From positions 273,456 through 337,455 of the forward strand of contig JAJEBF010000042.1 in the NCBI GenBank assembly GCA_022824025.1: 64,000 nt of DNA, written 5' to 3'. The position numbers and the translations under genes are program-made. The DNA comes from Caldilineaceae bacterium. Its GTDB lineage: Bacteria > Chloroflexota > Anaerolineae > Caldilineales > Caldilineaceae. The notes under the pieces are model-generated. The model saw nothing but the letters and a program-made list of their open reading frames with translations. It made no database searches and was not told where the DNA came from. Of this stretch, positions 1 to 9,278 are shown piece by piece (within the stretch, counting starts at the first letter, position 1; each line of letters starts with the position of its first letter).

Positions 1-246
1 CTCTGCTTCCCCGCTGCTGGGGTGTAGAATGCCTGTCAGGATCTTGATGGTGGTCGACTTGCCCGCTCCATTGGGTCCGATGAACCCCAGCAGTTCCCCT
101 TCGTCCATATTGAAGGAGATGCCGCGGACCGCGTCCAGCTCTTGAAAAGAGGGCCGCCACAGCGCCCGCAAACTGCCGCGCAGCCCGGCAGCTTTCTGTT
201 TCAATTGAAATGTTTTGCGCAGATCGCGCACTGAAACCGCTGGCAT
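1..246 (-). CDS. ABC transporter ATP-binding protein (5' part of gene only)
   Basis: Reading from an ATG at 246 on the minus strand gives an N-terminal ABC ATPase fragment that starts [16 protein letters not shown] and runs off the window edge after about 82 residues. The Walker A motif GPNGAGKST lies near residues 61-69, in a context ([20 protein letters not shown]) typical of ABC-2 type exporter ATPases. The extra segment of about 20 residues before the second beta strand ([20 protein letters not shown]) is usual in the branch often annotated as viologen or daunorubicin exporters. Signature and Walker B motifs are outside the window. It is divergent from alaS, so 247-531 should hold promoters for both. 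Confidence 0.85.
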   Translation of the reverse strand, partial: MPAVSVRDLRKTFQLKQKAAGLRGSLRALWRPSFQELDAVRGISFNMDEGELLGFIGPNGAGKSTTIKILTGILHPSSGEAE

Positions 247-413
247 GGTCTACTGTCCTGTTCCACCTGAATCTATCCGATCCGGGTCCATTCCCCCTGC
301 CAGGATTGATAGCTCACCCCGGCATTGGATGGCCTGCGTGCCATTATCAGCGCGGTTCGGTTTCAATTCCAAGAAATCGGTGAAGTGAACTGTGAGCCGG
401 GGGCCGCGAAGTT

Positions 414-442
414 TCCCAGATCGGCCTCGAATTTGCTACAAT
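414..442 (+). promoter_or_regulatory. Candidate extended -10 promoter of alaS
   Basis: TGCTACAAT at 434-442 is an extended -10 element (TGn plus TACAAT) about 90 bases before the chosen alaS ATG. The -35 position (about 414-419) is poor. The T-box consensus AGGGTGGNACCGCG was looked for between 247 and 531 and is not present. Confidence 0.35.
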
Positions 443-531
443 CGGCACCAGTTCGTGTGCTCTGCGCAGCAGGCGCGACGGCTGTCCTGCGATCCGGTCA
501 GACGGCAGTCAGCAACCAAGCGAGGCGTCCG

Positions 532-3231
532 ATGAAAAGGCTTTCAACATTCGAAATTCGCAAGCTGTTCCTCGAGTATTTCCAGGAGAGGAACCACCAG
601 ATTGTCGATAGCAGCAACATTGTGCCCGCAGAAGATCCGACCCTGCTTTTTGTCAACGCCGGCATGGTACAGTTCAAAGACGTCTTTCTCGGGCTTGACA
701 AGCGCAGCTACAATCGCGCCACCACCTCCCAGAAATGCCTGCGAGTAAGCGGAAAGCACAATGACCTGGAGAATGTTGGGCCGAGCCCGCGCCACCACAC
801 TTTCTTCGAGATGCTGGGCAACTTTTCGTTCGGCGACTACTTCAAGCGCGACGCCATCCAATTTGCCTGGGACCTACTCGTAAACGAGCTCGGACTCCCG
901 CTGGACAGGCTCTGGTTCTCCGTCTATACCGACGATGACGAGGCCGTAGAACTGTGGCGCAAAGTGGGCGCGCCCGCGGACCGCATTCTCCGTTTTGGCA
1001 AGAAGGACAACTGGTGGGAGATGGGCGAGATCGGTCCCTGCGGCCCCTGCACTGAAATCCACTACTACTGGGGGGATCTCGCAGATCAGACCCCCGATGG
1101 AGTCAATGTGGATGACGAATATCTCGAGTTCTGGAACCTTGTCTTCATGCAGTACGAGCAGCGCGAGCCCGGCGGAGAACTGATCCCCCTGCCCAAGCCC
1201 AGCGTGGATACAGGCGCCGGCCTGGAACGGGTGGCCTCGATTCTCCAGGGCACGGACAACAACTATGATACCGACGCCTTTACGCCAATTATGGATCGCA
1301 TCCAGGAGCTGCTCGGCCACACCGATGCCCAGCGCCAGCAGCATCTGGTCGGCTACCGTGTCATCGCGGACCACGGCCGGTCCGTAACCTTCCTGATCAA
1401 CGACGGCGTCATGCCCGGAAACGAAGGGCGAGACTACGTCGTCCGCATGATCCTCCGCCGCGCCGCCCGCTTCGGCAAACAGATCGGCTTCAGTGAGCCC
1501 TTCCTGGCCGAGATCTGCCGCGCCGTTATTGCTGAATTCGGTCCCCACTACACCGAGTTGCAGGCCAACGAAGACTTCATCGTGCAGACGGTGACCGCCG
1601 AGGAAGAGCGTTTCCAGCGCGCCTTGATCACCGGGCTCTCTCTCCTGGACGGCCTGATCGAGCGGCTGCGCGCCGGCGGCGAAAGCGTGATCCCCGGCGA
1701 AGACGCATTCCGCCTCTGGGACACCTACGGTTTTCCACTCGACATCACCCGCGACGTTGCCCAGGAAAACGGACTCAGCGTAGACGAGGAAGGGTATCAG
1801 GCCGCGCTCGAACAGCAGCGCAAACAGTCCGGCAGTGATCAAATGGGCGTCCCCGCAGACCTTTCGGTCTACGTCTCTCTGCTGGCGGATCTGCGTCGTC
1901 GCGGCCTTCTCGCAGACGAGGGCGTGCGCCAACTCATTTATGAAGAGGCCGAAGATGCCAATACGACCGTCATCGGCCTGGTGAGAGACGGCCAATCGGT
2001 CGAGCAGGTCCATGCCGGTGAAGAAGTGGAGGTCATTCTGCCGGAGACGCCCTTTTACGTCGAAAGCGGCGGGCAGCTCAGCGACACGGGTGAAATCGAG
2101 TTCTTCCCCGACGACATGCAGAAACCTGCCTGGACGGTACAGGTGCATTCTATGCGGCGTCCGATTCCCGGGCTGATTGTTCATGCCGGCGTCGTCTCCA
2201 GCGGAACTGTCAGAGTCGAAGACCCCGCCTATGCCGTCATCGACACCGAACGCCGCTGGGATATCATGCGCAACCATACCGCCACCCATCTGCTTCATGC
2301 CGGATTACGCAGCCAGTTGGGGGAGCATGTCCGCCAGCGCGGCTCCCTGGTTGCCCCGGACCGGCTCCGTTTCGACTTTTCCCATCCCCAGCCGGTCAGC
2401 GCGGATCAGCTGCGCGCCATCGAGCAGGCGGCCAATCAGGCGGTGCTCGCCAACTACGCGGTCAAGGATCGCTGGACTGGATTCGACCGCGCCGTGGCCG
2501 AGGGCGCGCTCGCCTTCTTTGAAGAGAAATACGATGACACGGTGCGGGTAATCTCCATTGGCGGCGAAGGCGACACCGTTTCACAGGAGCTGTGCGGCGG
2601 AACGCACGTGGGAACCACAGGCGAGATCGGCCCGTTTCTGATCACAACCGAAGGCAGCAGCGCCGCTGGCGTGCGCCGCATCGAAGCGCTGACAGGACGC
2701 GCCGCCCAGGAGGAGCTGGCCAATCGCCTGGCCGCTCTCGACACGATCGCCGCCCAGTTGCGCGTCCAGCCGGATCAGACTGCCGAAGCTGTTCAACGCC
2801 TGCAAGAGCAGGCCCGCCAGCTTGAAAGGCAGCTTGAGCAGACGCGCACGCAACTCAGCCGCCAGCAAAGCGAGTCTCTCCTCGGCCACGCCGTCCGCCT
2901 CAATGGGCTTGCCGTCCTTGCCGAGCAGGTTGACGCCTCAGACGTGGACGCCCTGCGCCAGATGACCGACTGGTTCCGCGACAAGCTCGGAAGCAGTGTC
3001 ATTGTGCTCGGCTCAGTGATCAACGAAAAGCCGATGCTGGTGGCCGCCGCCACCGATGACGCGATCGAAAAGGGTATCCACGCCGGCAATCTCGTCCGCG
3101 ACGCGGCAAAAATCGTTGGCGGGGGCGGCGGAGGACGGCCGAATATGGCCCAGGCCGGTGGACGCCACGCGGACAAATTGCCCGAGGCTCTCGGCCAGGT
3201 GACAAGCTGGGTCGAAGAAAAACTTGGTTAG
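532..3231 (+). CDS. alaS: Alanyl-tRNA synthetase
   Basis: Charges tRNA-Ala with alanine in the cytoplasm and edits mischarged Ser/Gly. The 899-residue protein has the whole family architecture. The class II catalytic core carries FVNAGMVQFK (40-49) and HHTFFEMLGNFSFGDYF (88-104). The editing domain has the zinc-binding set HxxxH (582-586) and CxxxH (688-692), at spacing close to the E. coli enzyme. A coiled coil and a glycine-rich C-Ala/DHHA1 tail (GGGGGGRP) follow. The frame stays open upstream to 325, but the family begins at MKRLSTFEIRKLFLEYF, so the ATG at 532 is chosen; the ribosome site in front is weak. The next gene starts 60 bases downstream on the same strand. Confidence 0.97.
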   Translation: MKRLSTFEIRKLFLEYFQERNHQIVDSSNIVPAEDPTLLFVNAGMVQFKDVFLGLDKRSYNRATTSQKCLRVSGKHNDLENVGPSPRHHTFFEMLGNFSFGDYFKRDAIQFAWDLLVNELGLPLDRLWFSVYTDDDEAVELWRKVGAPADRILRFGKKDNWWEMGEIGPCGPCTEIHYYWGDLADQTPDGVNVDDEYLEFWNLVFMQYEQREPGGELIPLPKPSVDTGAGLERVASILQGTDNNYDTDAFTPIMDRIQELLGHTDAQRQQHLVGYRVIADHGRSVTFLINDGVMPGNEGRDYVVRMILRRAARFGKQIGFSEPFLAEICRAVIAEFGPHYTELQANEDFIVQTVTAEEERFQRALITGLSLLDGLIERLRAGGESVIPGEDAFRLWDTYGFPLDITRDVAQENGLSVDEEGYQAALEQQRKQSGSDQMGVPADLSVYVSLLADLRRRGLLADEGVRQLIYEEAEDANTTVIGLVRDGQSVEQVHAGEEVEVILPETPFYVESGGQLSDTGEIEFFPDDMQKPAWTVQVHSMRRPIPGLIVHAGVVSSGTVRVEDPAYAVIDTERRWDIMRNHTATHLLHAGLRSQLGEHVRQRGSLVAPDRLRFDFSHPQPVSADQLRAIEQAANQAVLANYAVKDRWTGFDRAVAEGALAFFEEKYDDTVRVISIGGEGDTVSQELCGGTHVGTTGEIGPFLITTEGSSAAGVRRIEALTGRAAQEELANRLAALDTIAAQLRVQPDQTAEAVQRLQEQARQLERQLEQTRTQLSRQQSESLLGHAVRLNGLAVLAEQVDASDVDALRQMTDWFRDKLGSSVIVLGSVINEKPMLVAAATDDAIEKGIHAGNLVRDAAKIVGGGGGGRPNMAQAGGRHADKLPEALGQVTSWVEEKLG

Positions 3232-3291
3232 AACCTGGTTGGATTCTCCCACCCTTTCAGGCCAGGCTGTTCCCGAGGATAGATTAACCCT

Positions 3292-4893
3292 TTGGCAGAG
3301 CTCCTGAACGTCGAATACGACACCCGAATCGAGGCGCTGCGCCAGCATCTGGCAAGGACAGGGCGCGGCGCGGTCGCGCTCGTTCTTCCCGAAGGCTGCA
3401 AACAGTTGGAGAGCATGCCGAGGCTGCGTATGCTCCACCGTCAGTGTCAGGTCAGGGGCCAGCAACTGGCCCTGGTGACGAAGGATTCTGCCATACGCAA
3501 GAACGCGAAACGGCTGGGCATCCGTGTTTTTGGCAGTGAAGCGGCCTTGCGCTGGCGACGCTGGGGCAAAGGCGGCGGCCCCGATTCTGCCCACTCCCAC
3601 ACCCCGGTCACCAGCCTCCCCGAACCGCCCCACTGGCGCAAAGGGGACGGCTCGATCGATCCAAGGCTTTCCGGCCGTCCCCGCATCGACCGCATCCGGA
3701 GACAGCGGATTCGCGCCGCTCGACGCTACCGGCGCCCAACCCCTCTATGGCTTCAGTTGTTTGGCTATATTCTCGTTGGCCTTTTCCTGGTCACATTCCT
3801 GGGTGGATTCGTTTACTATGTGCTCCCCGCGGCGACGATCACGCTCGTACCCGGCCAGCGCGCGCTGGAAACGACCGTTGTTCTAACTGCGAACCCGCAA
3901 GTCGAAGAAGCGGATCTGGAGCAGGGGTTGCTTTCCGCGCGCTTGATTGAGGAAACGGTGGAGGCAACAGGCTCCATCGCCACCACCGGAAGCGGCTGGT
4001 CCGAAGTGGACGTGGCCGAGGGAACCGTTGTCTTCACCAACCAGACCAACCGGACTGTGCGCGTGCCCGCCGGAACCATCGTCTCGACCAGCACGGGCGA
4101 AGCCGTGGATTTCCGTATCCTGGAGGAGTTGGAGATCAACGGGCCGGTCGGTACGCAGGCCGAGGTCGAAGTCGAAGCGGTTGAGCCCGGAATCGTAGGC
4201 AACGTGCCCAGCAACCGCATCACGACCGTGGCAGGCGCGCTCCGCACTCGAGTTCGGGTGACAAACCCTGAGGCCACTTCCGGGGGCGCAAATGCTCGCG
4301 TAGGCCTGGTCACGCAACAGGACAGAGACAGGTTGCTGGATCAGGTCTACTCCGCCATTCAGGAAACCGCCCATGAAAGGTTGCAGCCGCAACTCGGCCC
4401 TGATGAGTGGCTGCCGCAAGAACTGGTCCTGTCCTACATCACTGCTCAGTTTTTCGACCACTTCAACGATGAACCGGCCGACGAGCTCAACCTCACACTG
4501 CGCGTTCTGATCCAGGGAAGCGCGATTAACCGCGCCGACTCGGAGGAGGCGGCCATGATTGCGCTGCGCGGCGCCGTGCCCGAACGCGGCCAACTCGTCG
4601 CCGAATCAATCAATTTCTCTGTCGAGCCAAACACAGTCGTGACCGGGCGCACGCTGCGCTACTCGATGACCGCACGCGGCAACTATGTGATTCCCATCAA
4701 TGTACGGGCCGTCAGCCGCGCCGCGACCGGTCTGAACATTGAGGAGGCCGCCCGCAGGCTGCAGGAAGACTGGTTGCTGGCCAGAGAGCCTGAATTTTAT
4801 CAGGACCCAGACTGGTTCGGGACTCTCCCCCAGATCGCCAGCCGCATTCAGGTCCGGGTCGAGTTGAGCGAGGCCGCTCGCAGCGGGCAGTAG
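3292..4893 (+). CDS. Membrane-anchored baseplate J-like protein
   Basis: Predicted 533-residue membrane protein. Residues 1-90 form a small alpha/beta region, 91-150 are a basic, proline-rich linker, 152-177 are one hydrophobic helix, and the rest should lie outside the membrane. The outer part contains a baseplate J/gp47-like core: VPAGTIVST, then VEAVEPGIVGNVPSNRIT and a later VIPINVRAVS. Similar proteins occur as single genes in Chloroflexota without other phage tail genes, and none are seen here. Start is TTG at 3292 with GAGG 13 bases upstream, so the exact start is uncertain. It sits 60 bases after alaS and 13 before ruvX, so it is probably co-transcribed with both. Molecular role unknown; adhesion or envelope structure is a guess. 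Confidence 0.75.
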   Translation: MAELLNVEYDTRIEALRQHLARTGRGAVALVLPEGCKQLESMPRLRMLHRQCQVRGQQLALVTKDSAIRKNAKRLGIRVFGSEAALRWRRWGKGGGPDSAHSHTPVTSLPEPPHWRKGDGSIDPRLSGRPRIDRIRRQRIRAARRYRRPTPLWLQLFGYILVGLFLVTFLGGFVYYVLPAATITLVPGQRALETTVVLTANPQVEEADLEQGLLSARLIEETVEATGSIATTGSGWSEVDVAEGTVVFTNQTNRTVRVPAGTIVSTSTGEAVDFRILEELEINGPVGTQAEVEVEAVEPGIVGNVPSNRITTVAGALRTRVRVTNPEATSGGANARVGLVTQQDRDRLLDQVYSAIQETAHERLQPQLGPDEWLPQELVLSYITAQFFDHFNDEPADELNLTLRVLIQGSAINRADSEEAAMIALRGAVPERGQLVAESINFSVEPNTVVTGRTLRYSMTARGNYVIPINVRAVSRAATGLNIEEAARRLQEDWLLAREPEFYQDPDWFGTLPQIASRIQVRVELSEAARSGQ

Positions 4894-4906
4894 CTTCACC
4901 GATGCG

Positions 4907-5371
4907 ATGAACCCCCAATTCAACGTCGGACCGACACAGCCGCCCGGCAAGATCATCGCCCTCGACGTGGGCAACGCCCGCATCGGCGTCGCCACCTGCG
5001 ACCCTCTCCGGCTCACGGTGCGTCCGCTGCGCACCCTGCGCCGCCACAGCCGCCGCCGCGACTTCGATACCCTCGCCCAAATCTACGCCGACGAAGAGGC
5101 CGTGCTGATCGTGTGCGGTCTACCCTATAATATGGACGGCAGCGAAGGGCCCCAAGCGCGGAGGACGCGCAACTGGGGCGCACGCTTCACGCGGGCGCTG
5201 CGCGCCATCCGCGGCGAAGATGTCCCCTTCATCTACTGGGACGAACGCCTAAGTAGTTTCGCCGCCGACGAGTGGATAGCCGAGTGGGGGGCGGACCCGG
5301 CCGGGCAGGATGCAGTCGCCGCCGCGGTGATTCTGCGCAGCTATCTTGACGGCCAAGCGGGCAGCAATTAG
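4907..5371 (+). CDS. ruvX: Putative pre-16S rRNA nuclease / Holliday junction resolvase-like RuvX (YqgF)
   Basis: RNase H-fold nuclease family acting in 16S rRNA 5' maturation. The 154-residue protein has IIALDVGNARIGVA near residues 16-29 (catalytic Asp in the first beta strand), LIVCGLPYNMDG near 67-78, YWDERLSSF (second acidic residue) and a final QDAVAAAVILRSYLD helix carrying the last Asp. Length is normal for the family, with an N-terminal extension of about 14 residues. The alaS...ruvX order is common in several bacterial phyla, which supports the call. Start ATG 4907 lies 13 bases after the previous stop. Confidence 0.92.
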   Translation: MNPQFNVGPTQPPGKIIALDVGNARIGVATCDPLRLTVRPLRTLRRHSRRRDFDTLAQIYADEEAVLIVCGLPYNMDGSEGPQARRTRNWGARFTRALRAIRGEDVPFIYWDERLSSFAADEWIAEWGADPAGQDAVAAAVILRSYLDGQAGSN

Positions 5372-5496
5372 CGCCGGTCTGCGTTTTCGCGGCATCTCCT
5401 GGCCCTGTCGCGGCCCTGTTCAGTCGGGTATCTGAAGCAGTTCCGTGTGAGGCTGAAAGTCCTTTGCACGAGATCAATCGTAAACAGGGGAATCGC

Positions 5497-5919
5497 ATGT
5501 CCGTTAGGACTGAGCGCATCCGGCGCTGCCTTCTGACGTTAGGAACCGCCTGGCACGGTCTTCAGGCGTACGAAGCCGGTGAGGCGCTGTATGAGATCTA
5601 CTGCGCTGCCTGCGTCAAAGAGTTCGAACTCGTGCTGGAGCAGAGCGGGCGACTGCTCAAAAGAAGGCTCCGGCCCTACTTTGCCAGTAACCGACAGGCG
5701 GACCAACTCACTTTCAATGACATCTTCCGCCATGCCGCCAAGCACTGCCTGATCAGCGCCGGCGCCTGTGAACGCTGGCTCGAGTATCGTGCAATACGCA
5801 ATGAGACCGCGGACGAATATGGCGAACACTTCGCTGAGCGGACACTCCAGGTGATGCCCCAGTTTCTCGCCGACGCGGAAGAGCTGGTTGCCGTAATCGA
5901 GGCGGGCCGCGATGACTGA
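5497..5919 (+). CDS. HepT/HI0074-like nucleotidyltransferase partner protein
   Basis: A 140-residue all-helical protein of the HI0074/HepT type, the usual partner of minimal nucleotidyltransferases. In HepT/MntA modules HepT is an RNase-type toxin inactivated by MntA. Conserved features are the helix with AACVKEFELVLEQSGRLLKR and the C-terminal RNETADEYGE. In HepT the RX4HXY motif is catalytic; here the His position is Asp (R-N-E-T-A-D-E-Y), so RNase activity may be lost or this belongs to the HI0074 branch. Start ATG 5497 follows AGGGG with 6 bases between. It overlaps the next gene by 8 bases, as expected for a coupled pair. Confidence 0.8.
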   Translation: MSVRTERIRRCLLTLGTAWHGLQAYEAGEALYEIYCAACVKEFELVLEQSGRLLKRRLRPYFASNRQADQLTFNDIFRHAAKHCLISAGACERWLEYRAIRNETADEYGEHFAERTLQVMPQFLADAEELVAVIEAGRDD

Positions 5920-6229
5920 CCACCTGAACCTGAAACAGAGGCATCGCCAGATGCTGGAGGAGATTCTGCGCGCCCGCATGCCCTATGTCGAAGTGTGGGC
6001 TTACGGCAGCCGCGTCAGCGGGCGCAGTCATGACGGCAGCGACCTGGACTTGGTTCTGCGCGGCCCCGCATTGCAAGAGATCCCAATCAGCCAGCTGGTC
6101 GATCTGGAAGAGGCCCTGCGCGAGTCTACGATCCCGTTCTTGATTGAGGCCAGGGACTGGGCGCGCCTGCCAGAAAGTTTCCATCTTGAAATCCGTCGTG
6201 ACTATGTTGTGCTTCAGGACCCTACTTGA
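5912..6229 (+). CDS. MntA-like minimal nucleotidyltransferase
   Basis: A 105-residue pol-beta-fold nucleotidyltransferase. The motif GSRVSGRSHDGSDLDLV matches the GSX10DXD signature that binds metal and NTP, and a third acidic strand (IPFLIEARDW) follows. Proteins of this type AMPylate their HepT partner or act as two-gene MNT/HepT antitoxins. The start overlaps the end of the HepT-like gene by 8 bases, giving the typical order partner-then-transferase. No other mobile-element gene is nearby; the pair lies directly behind the alaS-ruvX run, so it may be a passenger of that operon. Confidence 0.85.
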   Translation: MTDHLNLKQRHRQMLEEILRARMPYVEVWAYGSRVSGRSHDGSDLDLVLRGPALQEIPISQLVDLEEALRESTIPFLIEARDWARLPESFHLEIRRDYVVLQDPT

Positions 6230-6443
6230 CCGCCAATCTTGGAATCAGGACCCAAGTGTTCGAAGGCTGTAGGGCAAAGTCTCTTGGACTGCGAAATCCA
6301 GCAAGTGCTCCGTTCCCCTCTGGGGCTTGGCCCAATTTGCGTTCAGCTTCTGCATTCGACCTTGGCGCGTCTGGGCTGGGTCGTTCGGGGGCCTGATCCT
6401 TGGCGCAGACAACACACCACTTCTGCGCATAGCCCCATACGGG

Positions 6444-7916
6444 CTACGGATAGATGCCCCGCAACTTAACTGCGTCCACAATTCGCTGAATCGCGATCGT
6501 GTAGGCTGCCGTCCTCAGGTCCTGGTCTGTCTGCACCGTAATCGCCAGTACGTCATCCAGATTGTCGAGCAGCTTGCGCTTCATCTGATGCCGAATCTCG
6601 CTCTCGTCCCATGAGAATGCCTGCAAGTCCTGCACCCATTCAAAGTAGCTGACGACAACACCGCTCGCATTGCACAGAATGTCCGGAATGATCAGGATCC
6701 CCTTGTCTTCCAGAATTCGGTCCGCTTCGGGCGTGGTTGGCCCATTGGCTCCCTCCGCGATGACCCGGGCCTTTACCCTGTCCGCGTTCTCCTTGTTGAT
6801 TTGTCCCTCCAGAGCTGCCGGGATCAGCACATCGACCTTCAGCTCCAGCAACTCTTCATTGGTCATTGAGTCCGACCGCGGATAGCCGCGGACACTGCCC
6901 GCTTCTTCGGCGTAGTGCTTCAGATGGCGCGGGTCCAGCCCCCGCTCGTCATAGACCGCGCCGCCCACATCGCTGACCGCTACGACCCGAGCGCCCCTTT
7001 CATGCATCATGCGCGCGGCCCAGCTTCCAACATTGCCAAACCCCTGTATCGCCACCGTTGCATCCTCCAGATGAAGGCCCAGACGGCGGCGCAGCATCGC
7101 CCTGGTAACATACGTGATGCCAAGGCCGGTGGCGTACTCCCGGCCGGCCGAGCCTCCCACAGCCAGCGGTTTGCCGGTCGTCACAGCCGGCACCGAATAG
7201 CCTCGATGCATCGAATAGGTGTCCATGATCCAGGCCATCACCCTCGCATCCGTGCCCACGTCGGGCGCGGGAATGTCCATCTCCGGCCCGATGAAAAGAC
7301 TGATTTCCGTGGTGTAGCGCCGGGTCATCGCCTCCAATTCTCTTACCGAGAGCGCTTTTGGGTCCACGATGACACCCCCTTTGGCCCCGCCATAGGGAAG
7401 GTTCATCAGCGCGCATTTCCACGTCATCCACATCGCCAGCGCCCGCGACTCGTCCAGGCTCACTTCCGGATGGTAGCGGATGCCGCCTTTCGTCGGCCCT
7501 AAAGCAGTGTTGTGATGCACCCGAAATCCGGTGAAGATTCGAATCGAGTCATCATCCATCACCACGGGAAAGTGGACGACCAATTCGCGGCGCGGCATGG
7601 TCAGATGTTCCCGCATATCGTCGTCAAGGCCCATGATGGCGGCCACGCGATTCAGCTGCTCCTGGGCCACCGAGTAAGCGCTGGCGCGCTGAACAGGATG
7701 CGCCAGACCCGTCTCTGACGCCAAGCCTCTTAGATCGGAGCTCGCTGAAACCCGCTGTTGCGGATCGGAAGCATTGCCGGGAGAGCGTGAATCTAGCGCG
7801 TTGGGCGCCGAAGCTTCTGCGCCCAACGCAACAGATGCGCCGCGTGCGCCGGACCGTCCAGTTGACCCTCCCGCCCCAGGCTCCACAACTTCCGCGCCGG
7901 AACGTTTCTTTGTCAT
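6444..7916 (-). CDS. Glu/Leu/Phe/Val dehydrogenase (glutamate dehydrogenase)
   Basis: NAD(P)-dependent oxidative deamination of glutamate to 2-oxoglutarate, cytoplasmic. The catalytic lysine lies in PYGGAKGGV (K179), preceded by [11 protein letters not shown], which binds the substrate carboxylate. The Rossmann domain has [14 protein letters not shown], and [19 protein letters not shown] closes the family pattern. The core is about 410 residues, as usual. The first 80 residues are an unusual low-complexity Ser/Gly/Ala-rich extension ([15 protein letters not shown]) without relatives that I recognise. Start ATG 7916 has GAGGGG 5-10 bases upstream, so the extension appears to be translated. Monocistronic, with a 413-base gap upstream. 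Confidence 0.92.
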   Translation of the reverse strand: MTKKRSGAEVVEPGAGGSTGRSGARGASVALGAEASAPNALDSRSPGNASDPQQRVSASSDLRGLASETGLAHPVQRASAYSVAQEQLNRVAAIMGLDDDMREHLTMPRRELVVHFPVVMDDDSIRIFTGFRVHHNTALGPTKGGIRYHPEVSLDESRALAMWMTWKCALMNLPYGGAKGGVIVDPKALSVRELEAMTRRYTTEISLFIGPEMDIPAPDVGTDARVMAWIMDTYSMHRGYSVPAVTTGKPLAVGGSAGREYATGLGITYVTRAMLRRRLGLHLEDATVAIQGFGNVGSWAARMMHERGARVVAVSDVGGAVYDERGLDPRHLKHYAEEAGSVRGYPRSDSMTNEELLELKVDVLIPAALEGQINKENADRVKARVIAEGANGPTTPEADRILEDKGILIIPDILCNASGVVVSYFEWVQDLQAFSWDESEIRHQMKRKLLDNLDDVLAITVQTDQDLRTAAYTIAIQRIVDAVKLRGIYP

Positions 7917-8329
7917 TGAAAACCCCTCTTCTGTTTCAAGCCCAGACTAAAGGGTCTGAATTAAAGCACTCTACTGACAGAGACTAAGTCATCTCTCTCG
8001 CCCTGTCAGTAATCTTTCAGACCATTCAGAAAGGCACGGCCCCAATTGGTGTCAAGGAGACCAGGGTTTCGGCGCCGGCGCGCTGAGTTGACGGCCTACC
8101 GATGGTGAAGACGGGGCTTGCAGAGGAGACGGCGTGGCGCCAGAGCCCGCGCTGGGAAGAGGAAACGGTTTGACTCTTTGAAAACGTGGAGAAATCAGGC
8201 TTTAGGGTGGAGTAAAAAGCGGGTGCGCACGACCCACTCAGTCTCGCTATGGGGAACTGACTCTAAGGGCATTCCATGGAGAAAGGGGCTTGCAGCGCAG
8301 TATCCGCACACTGGAAACTGCAGGCAAGG
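7917..8329. other. Intergenic region with one inverted repeat
   Basis: 413 bases between two minus-strand genes. The only structure I can support is ACTGACAG at 7973-7980 with its complement CTGTCAGT at 8003-8010 (22-base loop), 57-94 bases upstream of the glutamate dehydrogenase start. It could be an operator or an RNA hairpin in that leader. No coding pattern is convincing in the rest. Confidence 0.4.
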
Positions 8330-9154
8330 CTACTCGATCAACCCTCCCAGGAAGGTTGCCGTCCGCCTTGTCGCCTCCGCCGGCGTCATGTTGCCGCCAA
8401 AGGCCTGGTGCATGGTGACAAAGCCTTTGTAGCCAATCGCGCGCAGGCCTTTGAAGACAGCCGCAAAGTCGATGCCGCCGGGCGCGTCCAGCGGGCGCAA
8501 TGTGGACATTACCCGCCCTTGGGTCCATGTATCCATCGGCTGCTGGCCGTCCGGCTCCGGCGTGTGGTTCTGCACGTAGACGTTGAACAGCCAGGGCGCA
8601 AACGCGCGCAGCGTCGCCTCGTCGTACGCCTGCCCGCACAGAGCCAGGTTGGCCGGCTCGTAGATGATGCCGAAATTGGGCCGGCCAACCGCTTTGAGAA
8701 CCGCCACTGAACCTTCCACCGTCTCGAACAGACTGCGCGTGTGGCTCTGATGCGCCAGGCGGATGCCCCGTTCGCGAGCCTCGTCCGCAGCCCGCTGGGC
8801 GTGGACAATGTCCTCTTCTTTTTTCATGCAGATGCGGATCAGGTCCGCATTCAGCGCCTCTGCCAGGTCGAGCGAAGGCGTGATCTTGCGCAAACTTTCC
8901 GGGCCCTCCGCGCTGTTTTCCGGCACCGCGAAATCCGCCGTCACCATCGACACCGTCAGACCGTGCGCGGCCACCGTGGCTTGCGTCCGAACGGCTTCGC
9001 CGCTCCCGCTGTGGACGCCGACAACCGACGCGCGCATACACAAGGCCTCGTAGCCCGCGTCTGCCGCAAGGCGCGCCAGTTCATCCAGTGGCAAAACGCT
9101 TTCGCGCTTGTTGCTGAAGCTCTCCGCGACCCGCACCGAAAGTGACAGTTTCAT
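8330..9154 (-). CDS. Sugar phosphate isomerase/epimerase family TIM barrel
   Basis: Xylose isomerase-like TIM-barrel protein (AP-endonuclease 2 superfamily), 274 residues. It starts MKLSLSVRVAESF and shows the strand-by-strand pattern LARLAADAGYEALCMR, then IRLAHQSHTRSLFET and NFGIIYEPANLALCGQ, with a metal-site-like tail ending YKGFVTMHQAFG. Relatives isomerise or epimerise keto sugars, inosose or hydroxypyruvate; the substrate cannot be named. The frame is open to 9352, but ATG 9154 is chosen because upstream codons overlap mtaB on the other strand and lie outside the fold. It is divergent from mtaB with about 125 bases between. Confidence 0.85.
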   Translation of the reverse strand: MKLSLSVRVAESFSNKRESVLPLDELARLAADAGYEALCMRASVVGVHSGSGEAVRTQATVAAHGLTVSMVTADFAVPENSAEGPESLRKITPSLDLAEALNADLIRICMKKEEDIVHAQRAADEARERGIRLAHQSHTRSLFETVEGSVAVLKAVGRPNFGIIYEPANLALCGQAYDEATLRAFAPWLFNVYVQNHTPEPDGQQPMDTWTQGRVMSTLRPLDAPGGIDFAAVFKGLRAIGYKGFVTMHQAFGGNMTPAEATRRTATFLGGLIE

Positions 9155-9278
9155 AGGCTCAAGTATACCGGAACAGGGGATTAAATGATAGGATTGGTTC
9201 TGTGTTATCCTTCTACGGTTAGCGGCAGGGTTGCCAAGTGGAGACCCGCCGCAATCACTCACCAGTGAGCCGCCTGCG

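Noticed and set aside
247..531. T-box riboswitch for alaS
   Set aside because: The conserved T-box sequence and terminator are absent.
874..2298. 474-codon open frame on the minus strand across alaS
   Set aside because: It is antisense to conserved alaS sequence, has no recognisable domain, and is explained by GC-rich codon structure.
3292..4893. Prophage remnant
   Set aside because: Only one baseplate-J-like gene is present, with a membrane anchor, and the flanking genes are housekeeping.
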